Shown: one piece after another, positions 35,159 through 44,284 of the stretch
Layout: each line of letters starts with the position of its first letter
Position numbering within the stretch: the first letter of the stretch is position 1
Source: an uncultured Hyphomicrobiales bacterium
Lineage (GTDB): Bacteria; Pseudomonadota; Alphaproteobacteria; Rhizobiales; Rhizobiaceae
Assembly: GCA_943908365.1 (NCBI GenBank)
Contig: CALTTH010000014.1
Location: 1-64,000 of the forward strand
Direction: 5' to 3'
Length of the DNA stretch: 64,000 nt
Made by a program: the position numbers and the translations under genes
The notes under the pieces: generated by a model
The model's database searches: none
What the model was told of the DNA's origin: nothing
The model's input: the letters and a program-made list of their open reading frames with translations, nothing else

Positions 35159-37312
35159 ATGACCGAGCGTAAGCAAGGGAACCATTCGCCGAGCACTGAC
35201 AATTCTCTCCATAAGCTCAAGCCCGGCTCCGGCCAGGCGAGCTTTGAAGAGCAGCGTGGCAAAGGCGACGAACTGCAGCAAACGATTGGTGCGGATGGTG
35301 GGGACGGCGCAGCCTATCTGACCGACAATTTCGGCCACCGTATTTCGGACAATCAGAACAGCCTCAAGGCGGGGAGTCGAGGTCCTACCCTGCTGGAGGA
35401 TTTTGTCCTTCGCGAAAAGATCTTTCATTTCGACCATGAGCGAATCCCTGAGCGGATCGTGCATGCCAGAGGATCGGGCGCGCATGGCGTGTTCGAATGC
35501 ACGAAGGCCATACCACACCTGACCAAGGCGTCTATCTTCCAGGAGGCAGGGAAGAGCTGTCCTGTTTTCGTGCGTTTTTCGACGGTCGCCGGTGGTGCCG
35601 GCTCTGTAGACACGCCACGTGATGTCAGAGGCTTTGCGGTGAAGCTCTACACCGAAAGCGGCAATTGGGATCTGGTGGGCAACAACATTCCGGTCTTCTT
35701 TATCCAGGACGCCATCAAGTTTCCGGATCTTATCCACAGTGTGAAAATGGAAGCTGACCGGGGTTACCCTCAAGCGGCATCGGCTCATGATACGTTCTGG
35801 GATTTCGTCAGCCTCATGCCGGAATCGATGCACATGATCATGTGGGCAATGTCGGATCGCACGATCCCGCGTTCCTTCCGCCATATCGAGGGCTTCGGTG
35901 TTCACACCTTCCGTCTGGTGAACGCTGAGGGCGAGAGCAAGTTCGTCAAGTTCCATTGGAAGCCCAATCTTGGCCTGGCGTCCACCACCTGGGACGAAGC
36001 CGTAAAGATTGCCGGTGCCGACCCGGATTTCCAGCGCCGCGATCTTTTCGAATCCATCGACCAGGGTGACTTCCCTTCGTGGGACCTTGGTATCCAGGTG
36101 TTTGATGAAGAATGGGCTCAGAAGCAGCCCTATGACGTGCTCGACGCCACCAAACTTATTCCGGAAGAGGACATTCCTGTCGAGATCATCGGTCGGATGA
36201 CGCTCAACAGAAACGTCGACAACTTCTTTGCCGAGACCGAGCAGGTCGCGTTTCTGCCAAGCAATATCATTCCTGGTATCGACTTCAGCAACGATCCACT
36301 GCTTCAGGGCCGATTGTTCTCATATCTCGACACGCAGAAGTCCCGGCTCGGCACGACGAATTTCCATCAAATCCCTGTCAACGCGCCGAAGTGCCCTTTC
36401 CATAACTTCCAGCGCGACGGCATGATGCAGACGCTTGTTCCCAAGGGCAGGGCCAACTACGAGCCGAATAGCCTGAACCAGGCAGGCGAAGACAGCGGAC
36501 CACGCGCGTCTGTCGCAACCGGCTTCTCGACATTCGAGACCAATGACGAGCGAAACAATCCGGCCCAGAAGCTTCGCCAGCGTGACGAACTTTTTGCCGA
36601 TCACTACAGCCAGGCCCGCATGTTCTTCCGGTCGCAGACGGAGAGCGAAAGAACGCACATCGTCTCCGCGATCGTGTTCGAACTCTCGAAAGTGCAGCTC
36701 GCGCATGTGCGGCAAAACGTCGTGTCGAACCTGCGTAACATCGAGGAAGACTTGGCGCGTCGGGTCGCTGATGGTTTGGGCATCGATCTTCCCGCAAAGT
36801 CCTCGCCGAAAAAAGAGCCGATCGACATGCCGGTCTCAGACGCCTTGTCGATCCAGAAGAACGCTCTGGAGACCCTGGAAGGGCGAAAGATTGGCGTGCT
36901 GATCGATGATGGCTCCAACAAGAGCGCGGTCGACAAACTCCTGAACGACATCAAGCAGCAAGGTGGAACACCCTTTGTTGTTGCCAGGAAAGTCGGCGGC
37001 GTCAAACTTGATGGCGGTACGATGCCCGCAGACGGTCAGCTTGCAGGATCGCCTTCCTTCCTGTTCGACGCGGTCGTTTCCATCCTCGCTCCGGAGGCTG
37101 CGCAGAAGCTGACGAAAGAGGCTGCGGCGATCCAGTGGTTCATGGATGCCTATGGTCACTGCAAGACGATCGGCTACTGTCCTGCCACCAAGGCACTGCT
37201 CGACAAAGCAAATGTCGAAATGGATGAAGGTGTCGTCCCAGTTGACGATTTTCTGAAGGTCGGCGCCAAGCGCCACTGGGATCGTGAACCACTGGTGCGC
37301 GATCTTCCCTGA
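35159..37312 (+). CDS. katE: Large-subunit catalase (HPII type)
   Basis: A 717-residue clade 2 catalase that dismutates hydrogen peroxide. The catalytic His102 (RIVHARGSGAHG) and Asn175 (LVGNNIPVFFIQD) are present. The proximal heme Tyr is in RLFSYLDTQKSRLG. The C-terminal flavodoxin-like domain (from about residue 575, GRKIGVLIDDGSN) distinguishes large-subunit catalases. The ATG at 35159 is chosen over the TTG at 35153 because AAAGG sits 8 bases from the ATG. A strong terminator follows. Such genes are usually under stationary-phase or general-stress control. Confidence 0.93.
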   Translation: MTERKQGNHSPSTDNSLHKLKPGSGQASFEEQRGKGDELQQTIGADGGDGAAYLTDNFGHRISDNQNSLKAGSRGPTLLEDFVLREKIFHFDHERIPERIVHARGSGAHGVFECTKAIPHLTKASIFQEAGKSCPVFVRFSTVAGGAGSVDTPRDVRGFAVKLYTESGNWDLVGNNIPVFFIQDAIKFPDLIHSVKMEADRGYPQAASAHDTFWDFVSLMPESMHMIMWAMSDRTIPRSFRHIEGFGVHTFRLVNAEGESKFVKFHWKPNLGLASTTWDEAVKIAGADPDFQRRDLFESIDQGDFPSWDLGIQVFDEEWAQKQPYDVLDATKLIPEEDIPVEIIGRMTLNRNVDNFFAETEQVAFLPSNIIPGIDFSNDPLLQGRLFSYLDTQKSRLGTTNFHQIPVNAPKCPFHNFQRDGMMQTLVPKGRANYEPNSLNQAGEDSGPRASVATGFSTFETNDERNNPAQKLRQRDELFADHYSQARMFFRSQTESERTHIVSAIVFELSKVQLAHVRQNVVSNLRNIEEDLARRVADGLGIDLPAKSSPKKEPIDMPVSDALSIQKNALETLEGRKIGVLIDDGSNKSAVDKLLNDIKQQGGTPFVVARKVGGVKLDGGTMPADGQLAGSPSFLFDAVVSILAPEAAQKLTKEAAAIQWFMDAYGHCKTIGYCPATKALLDKANVEMDEGVVPVDDFLKVGAKRHWDREPLVRDLP

Positions 37313-37322
37313 CAAATGCATA

Positions 37323-37366
37323 AGAGGGGTGGCGTTGCTTTACGCCACCCCTCTAACGCTTTTTCG
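37323..37366 (+). terminator. Strong Rho-independent terminator of katE
   Basis: AGAGGGGTGGCGT pairs perfectly with ACGCCACCCCTCT (13 bp, 6-base loop), followed by a T-rich tail (CTTTTTCGCTCTTTT). It lies 10 bases after the katE stop and separates katE from the convergent LacI gene. Confidence 0.9.
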
Positions 37367-37407
37367 CTCTTTTATCTTTCGGGCAAGTCGCCCAATAGAC
37401 GAAAAAC

Positions 37408-38475
37408 TTAAAGTACCGCTCGCACAGAGGCGCGTTCAACGATCTCGGTTTTCAGGACAACCTTACGCGCAGTTTCCGTTGCCCCATTCAAGCGCTTGAC
37501 GAGAAGTTCCGCCGCTGTCGCGCCGAGATCGTAGACAGGCTGGCGCACCACCGTGACGGGAGGCGACGTCACCGATGTCCAATCCGCATCGTGGAATGAC
37601 ACAAGCGACACGTCGTCCGGAATTGTAAGACCTAACTGGCGGTGGATTTTGAACGCTTCAAGCGCGATCATGCTGTCCGAGGCAATAATGGCCGTTGGGC
37701 GTTGCGGCGATTGAAGCATGTCGGTGACGATCCGCCGGGTCTGGTCCGGTGTCACGGCACCAACGCGCACCCATTTCCCCATATCGCTCAGGCCAGCCTC
37801 TTCGCAGACACGGAGATATCCTTCTATGCGCCGCCGCACGGAAGCGGTGCTGATATCCTGAAGCGTGCGGAAGGTATGGTCTGGTGTGTCGCAGGCGGTG
37901 ACATAGGCAATGCGGCGGTGGCCGAGTGAAACCAACTGCCGCGTAATGCTCTCTGCAGCATGCCGGTCATCGGCAATCACGGTGTCGACAGCAAGAGTAT
38001 CGCTCCCACGGTCGAGCAGCACCAGCGGCAACCCCGAACGCACAGCCTCGTGCAGATGCTCGACGTCATCATCCTTGGCTGGCGAAACGATGAGGCCATC
38101 CACCCGCTTGGAAAGCAAGGTGCGAATGGCTGCCTTCTCCGCGTCGATGTCCTCACCGGAGTTGCTGAGAATGACCGTAAAGCCAGCCTGTCGTGCGATG
38201 TCGGTGATACCGCGAACGGCAAGGCTGAAAAACGGGTTTTCGATATCGCCGACCACGACACCGATCGAACCCGAGCGGCCGGTGGTCATGCTGCGGGCAA
38301 GCTCGTTCGTTCGATAACCAAGGGCGCGGGCTGCCGCCGTGACGACCTCACGCACGCGGTCACTGACGGTTCCGTATCCGCCTAGAACACGCGCGGCCGT
38401 TGCCTTCGAGACGCCGGCTTTGCGCGCGACGTCGGCCACAGTGACGGAAGAGTTCTTGGGCGGGCTTTTGTCCAT
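37408..38475 (-). CDS. LacI-family transcriptional regulator
   Basis: A 355-residue LacI regulator: N-terminal helix-turn-helix (residues 11-60, VTVADVARKAGVSKATAARVLGGYGTVSDRVRE) and a periplasmic-binding-like ligand domain. It is divergent from the ABC transporter/oxidase operon at 38705, and two LacI-type palindromes lie between them, so it most likely represses that operon. LacI control of an amino-acid-type ABC importer is unusual and hints at a sugar-containing substrate. Confidence 0.88.
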   Translation of the reverse strand: MDKSPPKNSSVTVADVARKAGVSKATAARVLGGYGTVSDRVREVVTAAARALGYRTNELARSMTTGRSGSIGVVVGDIENPFFSLAVRGITDIARQAGFTVILSNSGEDIDAEKAAIRTLLSKRVDGLIVSPAKDDDVEHLHEAVRSGLPLVLLDRGSDTLAVDTVIADDRHAAESITRQLVSLGHRRIAYVTACDTPDHTFRTLQDISTASVRRRIEGYLRVCEEAGLSDMGKWVRVGAVTPDQTRRIVTDMLQSPQRPTAIIASDSMIALEAFKIHRQLGLTIPDDVSLVSFHDADWTSVTSPPVTVVRQPVYDLGATAAELLVKRLNGATETARKVVLKTEIVERASVRAVL

Positions 38476-38498
38476 AAATGACAGTCTTACAAGAGAAC

Positions 38499-38527
38499 TT
38501 GACGACTGGCAAATGCGAAGCTAACAA
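38499..38527 (+). promoter_or_regulatory. Sigma-70-type promoter of the LacI-controlled operon
   Basis: TTGACG (38499-38504), 17-base spacer, TAACAA (38522-38527). The expected start point near 38534 lies just before the first operator. Confidence 0.6.
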
Positions 38528-38540
38528 TTGCTAAGAATGA

Positions 38541-38556
38541 AAGAGACCGGTCTCTT
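38541..38556. promoter_or_regulatory. LacI-type operator 1 (perfect 16-bp palindrome)
   Basis: AAGAGACCGGTCTCTT is perfectly palindromic with the central CG typical of LacI-family operators. It sits just downstream of the predicted transcription start, where a bound repressor would block initiation or escape. Confidence 0.7.
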
Positions 38557-38562
38557 ATCAAA

Positions 38563-38576
38563 TGAGACCGGTATCA
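38563..38576. promoter_or_regulatory. LacI-type operator 2
   Basis: TGAGACCGGTATCA repeats the GAGACCGGT core of operator 1 and is palindromic but for one pair. Its centre is 21 bp from that of operator 1, two helical turns, so two repressor dimers could bind on the same face. Confidence 0.65.
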
Positions 38577-38704
38577 ATCCAATAAAAAGACTTTCAGCAT
38601 GCGAAACTGCATGGGCCGGGATTGGTTGCTTCGCGCCGTCTTCCGGATGGGGCCCGTGCGCCTTGACGACATCGCAAACAACAACTCCAGAGGACACGAC
38701 GCCA

Positions 38705-39532
38705 ATGCGACTGACTGAAGCTTTTACATCCCCACTGACCAAGATGCGTGCCGCGGCCGTCGCGCTCACCTTCGGTGTGATCGCCGCCGCGACACCAGCG
38801 CTTGCCGATAATCCGCTAGGCCTTATCGACGAAAATACCATCAGCGTCGGGACCATGGGCGACGCCAAGCCCTACGCTTTCACTACGGCAGACGGCAATT
38901 TCACTGGTTTCGACATCGAACTGTTTCTCAATATTGCCGAGCGCATGGGCTTCAAAAAAGACCAGGTCATCTTCACGGGTCAGGAATTCTCGGCATTGAT
39001 GCCGTCAGTGGCGAACGGCCGCTTCGACGTCGCTGCAGCCGCGATCGGTACAACCGCCAAGCGCAAGGAGACCGTTGATTTCTCCGACGGTTATCTTGCC
39101 GGCTTCCTCAGCGTCCTGACCTCCGAGGATATCAAGGATGCTGCGGGTCTCAAGGGCAAGCGCCTTGGCGTCGTCCAGGGCACGCTTCAGGAAATCTATG
39201 CCGAGAAGAACTTTGCCGGCACGGATCTCGTGAAATTCCCGGACAACAACTCTGCCGTTTCAGCCTTGAATAACGGTACGGTCGATGCCCACTTCCTCGA
39301 TTTTGAGGCGGCAAAGGATTATTCCACCCGCTATCCGGCACTGAAGATCGCCGTCAACATTCCAAGCTTCGATGCGCCTGCCGGCTTCGTCATTCGCAAG
39401 GGTAATGATGCCCTGCGCGAGGCGATCAACAAGGCGCTGAAAGAGGCGATGCAGGACGGAACCTGGAAGAAGCTCCACGAAAAGTGGTTCCCGGGAACGC
39501 CCATGCCTGCGACATATCTTCCCAAGCAGTAA
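38705..39532 (+). CDS. Amino-acid-type ABC transporter substrate-binding protein (family 3)
   Basis: A 275-residue periplasmic binding protein with a signal peptide (about 1-34, VALTFGVIAAATPALAD) and the SBP_bac_3 fold (YAFTTADGNFTGFDIELFLNIAERMG; AAIGTTAKRKETVDFSDGYLAG). This family usually binds polar amino acids, opines or related amines. The start at 38705 is preceded by AGAGGAC. It is the first gene of the LacI-controlled operon, followed at once by a stem-loop and then by the fused permease-ATPase. Confidence 0.88.
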   Translation: MRLTEAFTSPLTKMRAAAVALTFGVIAAATPALADNPLGLIDENTISVGTMGDAKPYAFTTADGNFTGFDIELFLNIAERMGFKKDQVIFTGQEFSALMPSVANGRFDVAAAAIGTTAKRKETVDFSDGYLAGFLSVLTSEDIKDAAGLKGKRLGVVQGTLQEIYAEKNFAGTDLVKFPDNNSAVSALNNGTVDAHFLDFEAAKDYSTRYPALKIAVNIPSFDAPAGFVIRKGNDALREAINKALKEAMQDGTWKKLHEKWFPGTPMPATYLPKQ

Positions 39533-39541
39533 TGCCACCTT

Positions 39542-39569
39542 CCGGTTCGGCCTTTACCGGTCGAACCGG
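39542..39569 (+). repeat. Stem-loop behind the binding-protein gene
   Basis: CCGGTTCG pairs with CGAACCGG over 12 bases, beginning 9 bases after the stop codon, and is followed by CCTTTGTTTCT. It could be a weak terminator or an RNA-stabilising hairpin giving more binding protein than permease. Confidence 0.55.
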
Positions 39570-39695
39570 CCTTTGTTTCTAAAGTGTGTGGCGATCATTT
39601 GCATTCGCTCCTTCCGCTTTAGATCCTTCTTCTGTCGCATGTCGTTACCGCAAAACCGGTGGCCACTTTTGGGCGACATGCTCTAGGGATTTCTG

Positions 39696-41204
39696 ATGAA
39701 CTGGCTTGAAAACCTGCGCCGCAGCTTCCTTGACTGGAACGCCATGGCCGAAGTGCTGCCAACCATGATCACGGTTGGTTTGAAAAATACGCTGATCCTG
39801 GCTGCGACCTCGACGGTGCTTGGGGTGGTCATTGGCATGGTGCTCGCCATCATGGGCATTTCCCGCTCGCCTTGGCTGCGCATTCCCGCCCGGCTCTACA
39901 CCGACATCTTTCGTGGCCTTCCGGCGATCGTTACCATCCTGTTGATCGGACAGGGCTTTGCCCGCATCGGCCGCGAACTTTTCGGTCCATCCCCTTATCC
40001 GCTCGGCATCCTGGCGCTCAGCCTGATCGCCGGCGCCTATATCGGCGAGATTTTCCGCTCCGGTATTCAGAGCGTCGATCGTGGCCAGATGGAAGCATGC
40101 CGCGCCCTGTCAATGAGTTATGGCCAGGGCATGCGCATCATCGTCGTGCCGCAGGGTGTTCGCCGCGTGCTGCCGGCACTCGTCAATCAGTTCATCGGCA
40201 ACGTCAAGGATTCGAGCCTTGTCTACTTTCTCGGCCTCTTGGCTTCCGAGCGCGAGATTTTTCGTGTCGGACAGGACCAGGCGGTGGTGACTGGCAATCT
40301 TTCCCCCTTGCTGCTGGCCGGTGTGTTCTACCTGATCGTAACCGTACCGCTTACCCACGTCGTCAATATGATCGATAATCGGCTGCGGCTTGGCAAGCAG
40401 CGTCCTTCGACCATCACCAGTGGCCTTGAGGAAGTGAGTGAGCTCGATGGTGCGTCCCGCGCCACCGGCACCGTCTTCAAGGGCGGTGGCCTTGATGTGC
40501 GCAATCTTGGGATGGCGTATGGCGATCTCGATGTGCTGAAGGGCGTCGATCTTTCGGTAAAGCCGGGCAGCGTCACTTGCATCATCGGTCCCTCTGGCTC
40601 AGGGAAATCCACCCTGTTGCGCGGGATCAACCGGCTCGTCGAGCCGAAGAGCGGCGAAATTCTCCTCGACGGAGAAAGCATTCTGGGCATGAAGCCGGAG
40701 AGACTGCGCCGTCGGGTCGGCATGGTCTTCCAGCACTTCAATCTTTTTCCCGATCACACGGCGCTGGAAAACGTCATGTTGTCGCTGACGAAGATCAAGG
40801 GTCTGCCCGCAGCCGAGGCCGAGCGTATCGCCAAGGCGAAGCTCGCCGAGGTCGGCCTTGCAAGCCGCCAGCATCATCGCCCGGGCGGTCTGTCGGGCGG
40901 GCAGCAGCAGCGCGTCGCCATTGCGCGTGCGCTGGCCATGGAACCTGAAGTCATCCTTTTTGATGAGGTGACGAGTGCGCTGGATCCGGAACTGGTCAAG
41001 GGCGTGCTCAATCTCATGGCGGATCTCGGCACGCGCGGCATGACCATGGTCGTCGTGACCCACGAGATGGGGTTTGCCCGCCGCGTCGCTGATCAGGTCG
41101 TCTTCATGGATGAGGGACGTGTGGTAGAGGCAGGCACGCCGGAGGCAATATTCGACAACCCGCAGAGCCCGCGCCTTCAGCGCTTCCTCGCGGAAGTGCT
41201 CTGA
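39696..41204 (+). CDS. ABC importer, permease fused to ATPase (amino acid type)
   Basis: A 502-residue natural fusion. Residues 1-225 form a HisM-type permease (EAA-like loop ACRALSMSYGQGMRIIVVPQGVRRVLPALVNQ near 145). A linker (226-265) joins it to an ATPase of the GlnQ/HisP type (266-502): Walker A GPSGSGKST, Q-loop VFQHFNLFP, signature LSGGQQQR, Walker B VILFDEVTSALD and His in VVTHEMGFA. Two copies would make a complete transporter with the binding protein encoded upstream. In most amino acid importers these domains are separate proteins. AGGGA precedes the start. Confidence 0.9.
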   Translation: MNWLENLRRSFLDWNAMAEVLPTMITVGLKNTLILAATSTVLGVVIGMVLAIMGISRSPWLRIPARLYTDIFRGLPAIVTILLIGQGFARIGRELFGPSPYPLGILALSLIAGAYIGEIFRSGIQSVDRGQMEACRALSMSYGQGMRIIVVPQGVRRVLPALVNQFIGNVKDSSLVYFLGLLASEREIFRVGQDQAVVTGNLSPLLLAGVFYLIVTVPLTHVVNMIDNRLRLGKQRPSTITSGLEEVSELDGASRATGTVFKGGGLDVRNLGMAYGDLDVLKGVDLSVKPGSVTCIIGPSGSGKSTLLRGINRLVEPKSGEILLDGESILGMKPERLRRRVGMVFQHFNLFPDHTALENVMLSLTKIKGLPAAEAERIAKAKLAEVGLASRQHHRPGGLSGGQQQRVAIARALAMEPEVILFDEVTSALDPELVKGVLNLMADLGTRGMTMVVVTHEMGFARRVADQVVFMDEGRVVEAGTPEAIFDNPQSPRLQRFLAEVL

Positions 41205-41222
41205 GTATCAGGAGAAAATAAG

Positions 41223-42230
41223 ATGACACAAATGATCAGATGGGGCGTGCTGGGCTGCGCAGGGATCGCTGCCAAGGCAGTTATTCCCGCCATCCAGTCC
41301 AGCCGTTTAGGGCGCGTTGCAGCCATTGCCTCGCGGGACGCCGAAAAGGCAAGCGCAATGGCGACGCGCTTCGGCATCGAAAAAACCTATGGCAGCTATG
41401 AGGATCTGCTTTCCGATCCGGACATTGACGCCATTTACAACCCTTTGCCCAATCATCTCCACGTTCCCATGACCATCAAGGCGTTGGAGCATGGCAAGCC
41501 GGTGCTGTGCGAGAAGCCGATCGCGCTCAATGCAGCGCAGGCGAGCGAACTGGCGGAGGCGCAAAAGGCCGCCAACCTGCCGGTAGCAGAAGCCTTCATG
41601 GTTCGTCACCATCCCCAATGGAAGAAGGCGAGGGCGATGGTTGCGGAAGGACGCCTCGGCGATGTCAGGGCCATCCAGACGATCTTTGCCTATTATCTCG
41701 ACGACCCGAAGAATGTCCGCAACCAGGCCGATATTGGCGGCGGCGGCCTGTTCGACGTCGGTTGCTACGCCATCAACACGGCCCGCTTCCTGTTTGGCGC
41801 CGAGCCGCTACGGGCTATTGCGATGATGGAGAACGATCCCGTTTTCGACACGGATCGGTTGACCAGCGGATTACTGGCATTTCCGGAAGGAAGGCAGCTT
41901 GCCTTCACTTGCTCCACGCAATTGTCGCTCACGCAGAAAGTGACGGTCATTGGAACGCGCGGTCGTCTGGAAATCCCCATCCCCTTCAATGCACCAGCCG
42001 ATCAACAAACCGTGCTGATCTTCGACGACGGGCGGGACCTTGCAGGCGGCGGTCGCCAGGAGATGGTGATTGAGCCTGTCGATCAGTACCGCGAACAGGT
42101 CGATGCCTTTGCCGAAGCGGTGCTCTCCGGCACGCCACTCGAGACGGGACTCGACGACGCGATCCCAAACATGAAGGCGATCGATGCGCTCTTCCGATCC
42201 GCGACCAGCGGTCGTTGGGAAGACGCGTGA
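41223..42230 (+). CDS. Gfo/Idh/MocA-family oxidoreductase
   Basis: A 335-residue NAD(P)-dependent oxidoreductase with N-terminal Rossmann fold (WGVLGCAGIAAKAVIPAI at residue 6), the EKPIAL motif holding the conserved Lys (about 98) and the C-terminal dehydrogenase domain (GGGLFDVGCYAINTARFLFG). The family acts on sugars, inositols and opine-type conjugates. It lies between importer and FAD oxidase in the LacI-regulated operon with AGGAG before its start. The substrate is unknown; a sugar part of the imported compound is a fair guess. Confidence 0.87.
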   Translation: MTQMIRWGVLGCAGIAAKAVIPAIQSSRLGRVAAIASRDAEKASAMATRFGIEKTYGSYEDLLSDPDIDAIYNPLPNHLHVPMTIKALEHGKPVLCEKPIALNAAQASELAEAQKAANLPVAEAFMVRHHPQWKKARAMVAEGRLGDVRAIQTIFAYYLDDPKNVRNQADIGGGGLFDVGCYAINTARFLFGAEPLRAIAMMENDPVFDTDRLTSGLLAFPEGRQLAFTCSTQLSLTQKVTVIGTRGRLEIPIPFNAPADQQTVLIFDDGRDLAGGGRQEMVIEPVDQYREQVDAFAEAVLSGTPLETGLDDAIPNMKAIDALFRSATSGRWEDA

Positions 42231-42275
42231 GGCGGTTCTTCCAATCATCATCACAATCGAATGAAAGCCTATCCC

Positions 42276-43406
42276 ATGACTGACAATATCATCTCGACAG
42301 CCGTCATCATCGGCGCCGGTATCTTTGGCGTTTCCACTGCTGTCCAACTGGCGCGCCGCGGCGTCAATGTAACAATCCTTAATGATGGCCCACCCGCAAA
42401 CGGCGCCTCCGGCCGCTCGCTCTCCTGGCTGAATTCGGCGCGCATGCGCTCCGAGCCGTATCACCGGTTGCGCGTCGCGGGCATCGATCGCTATCGCACG
42501 CTCGCCGCAAAGAACCCGGACGCCGACTGGCTGCGCTTTGACGGTGGACTGACCTGGGATGCCGATGACGAGCGAAACGAAATTGACGCCGCCTATCGCC
42601 ACGAGGTTTCAATTGGCTATGACGCACAGCGGCTTTCGGCGCAGGACGTGTCCCGCGTCGTGCCCGGTCTCGACACCAGCGGCATTACCCCGCAAGGCGC
42701 AATCTTCAATCCCGGCGAAGGCTGGGTCGATCTGCCGACGCTGATCGGTTTGCTGCTCAAGGAGTTTTCCGAACTCGGCGGCGTTGTCGTCACGGATCAA
42801 GGTGCTGCCAAGGTGGTGATAGAGGGTCGGCGCGCAATCGGGGCGCAAACCGCCAAGGGCGATCTACACCGCGCAGACGCCGTTGTTCTCGCGACCGGTC
42901 CGGCGGTGCCAAAAATGGCTGCTGAGAACGGCCAGACCATCGGCGACGACACACCCATCGCCCTTCTCGTTCAGACCAAGCCCCTGGCTCATCCCTTGCG
43001 TGCCGTGCTGAACACACCGCGTGTCGCTGTTCGTCCCGCACCTGGCGGCACATTTTCGCTCGATGCAGACTGGGCGGCCGATGAGGGTGTGAACGTTAGC
43101 CCAGACGGTAGCTACCAGATCCACGAGAGTGTGATTGCCGAGTTGCTGGCCGAAGCTGCCAAAGTGATGGAGGGTAACCCCCAACTCGAGGTTGCCTCCG
43201 TCGGTGTCGGCGGGAAGCCGATCCCGGGCGATGGCGAGCCGGTCATTGGGGCGATGAAAGACATACCCGGCTACTATGTCGCCTTCAGCCACAGCGGCGC
43301 GACCCTCGGTCTCATCGTCGGCGAGTTGCTGGCCTATGAGGTCGCAAGCGGCGCCGAGCATCCAATGCTGGCGACCTTCCGGCCCGGGCGCTTTAAGCCC
43401 GTCTGA
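42276..43406 (+). CDS. FAD-dependent amine/amino acid oxidase (DAO family)
   Basis: A 376-residue DAO-family flavoprotein with the FAD motif VIIGAGIFGVSTAVQLARRG at the N-terminus, the GASGRSLSWLNSARM segment and a C-terminal FAD contact (YYVAFSHSGATLGLIVG). Relatives oxidise secondary or primary amines such as glycine, sarcosine, D-amino acids or Amadori compounds. The ATG at 42276 is used; one at 42261 is in frame and neither has a clear ribosome site. It closes the LacI-regulated operon before a terminator. With the amino-acid-type importer and a sugar-type oxidoreductase, it suggests breakdown of an amino-sugar or sugar-amino acid conjugate (inference). Confidence 0.85.
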   Translation: MTDNIISTAVIIGAGIFGVSTAVQLARRGVNVTILNDGPPANGASGRSLSWLNSARMRSEPYHRLRVAGIDRYRTLAAKNPDADWLRFDGGLTWDADDERNEIDAAYRHEVSIGYDAQRLSAQDVSRVVPGLDTSGITPQGAIFNPGEGWVDLPTLIGLLLKEFSELGGVVVTDQGAAKVVIEGRRAIGAQTAKGDLHRADAVVLATGPAVPKMAAENGQTIGDDTPIALLVQTKPLAHPLRAVLNTPRVAVRPAPGGTFSLDADWAADEGVNVSPDGSYQIHESVIAELLAEAAKVMEGNPQLEVASVGVGGKPIPGDGEPVIGAMKDIPGYYVAFSHSGATLGLIVGELLAYEVASGAEHPMLATFRPGRFKPV

Positions 43407-43434
43407 GCTTGGATCGACGGTCATGAGATAATCA

Positions 43435-43470
43435 GCCTGCCACGATGTGGCGGGCTTTTTCCTTTGTTTC
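43435..43470 (+). terminator. Rho-independent terminator of the LacI-controlled operon
   Basis: GCCTGCCAC pairs with GTGGCGGGC (one G-U pair, 3-base loop) and is followed by TTTTTCCTTTGTTT. It starts 28 bases after the oxidase stop. Confidence 0.85.
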
Positions 43471-43525
43471 TTCATCCCGAGGGTGGGTTCGGAAACCGGA
43501 TCCGCGCTAAAACGCTGGTGGCGTC

Positions 43526-44284
43526 TTACTTGAAATGCAAAACGACCGGCGTGCCGTCGATCTCCTCGACGCGCATGTCGAAGCCATATATTTTGCCGAG
43601 CGCGGAGGGTGTGATAATCTCCCGGGGAGGGCCATCCGCAACCACGCTGCCGTTCTTCATGGCGATGATCCTGTCTGCATGGGCTGCCGCGTGGTTGATG
43701 TCGTGCAGAACGATGATGATGCTCTTGTTTTCTTCATCGGCGAGCGCACGCAAATGCAGCATCAATTCGCGCGCGAAATACATGTCGAGATTGTTCAACG
43801 GCTCATCGAGGAGAATGTAATCCGTCTCCTGCGCGAATGTCATGGCCACCAGCGCGCGTTGCCGTTGTCCGCCCGACAGCGTGTCGATGAAACGGTCTGC
43901 GAGATCGCTGAGAGCAAAACGAGTAAGGGACTTCGCGACAATGTCCCGATCCATGTCCGTCAGCCTACCGCGACTATGGGGAAAACGTCCGAAGCTGACG
44001 AGCTCCCTTACCCGTAACCTGCTCGTGACGACTGAATCTTGTCGGAGGATGGCGATGATTTTTGCCAATTCCCGATCGTTGGTTCCACCCAATCGGTGGC
44101 CATCGATAGTGATCTTTCCCGATTGAAGCGGTTGCAGGCGTGCAATCAGAGAAAGAAGGGTCGATTTGCCCGCCCCATTTGGGCCGATCAGCGCCGTCAC
44201 GCCGTGTTTGGGGATCGTCAGCGAGACATTCTTAAGAATGGTCGCTCCCGAATGGCTGACCGACACGTTTTCGATAGTGATCAT
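43526..44284 (-). CDS. Iron-siderophore ABC transporter ATPase
   Basis: A 252-residue FepC/FatE-type ATPase: Walker A GPNGAGKST, signature LSGGQRQRA, Walker B YILLDEPLNNLD and His in VLHDINHAA. It powers siderophore uptake through the two permeases encoded before it. The ATG at 44284 overlaps the permease stop (ATGA) and gives the family start MITIENVSVSHSG; the open frame to 44653 runs over the permease gene and is not used. It is the last gene of the operon. Confidence 0.9.
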   Translation of the reverse strand: MITIENVSVSHSGATILKNVSLTIPKHGVTALIGPNGAGKSTLLSLIARLQPLQSGKITIDGHRLGGTNDRELAKIIAILRQDSVVTSRLRVRELVSFGRFPHSRGRLTDMDRDIVAKSLTRFALSDLADRFIDTLSGGQRQRALVAMTFAQETDYILLDEPLNNLDMYFARELMLHLRALADEENKSIIIVLHDINHAAAHADRIIAMKNGSVVADGPPREIITPSALGKIYGFDMRVEEIDGTPVVLHFK

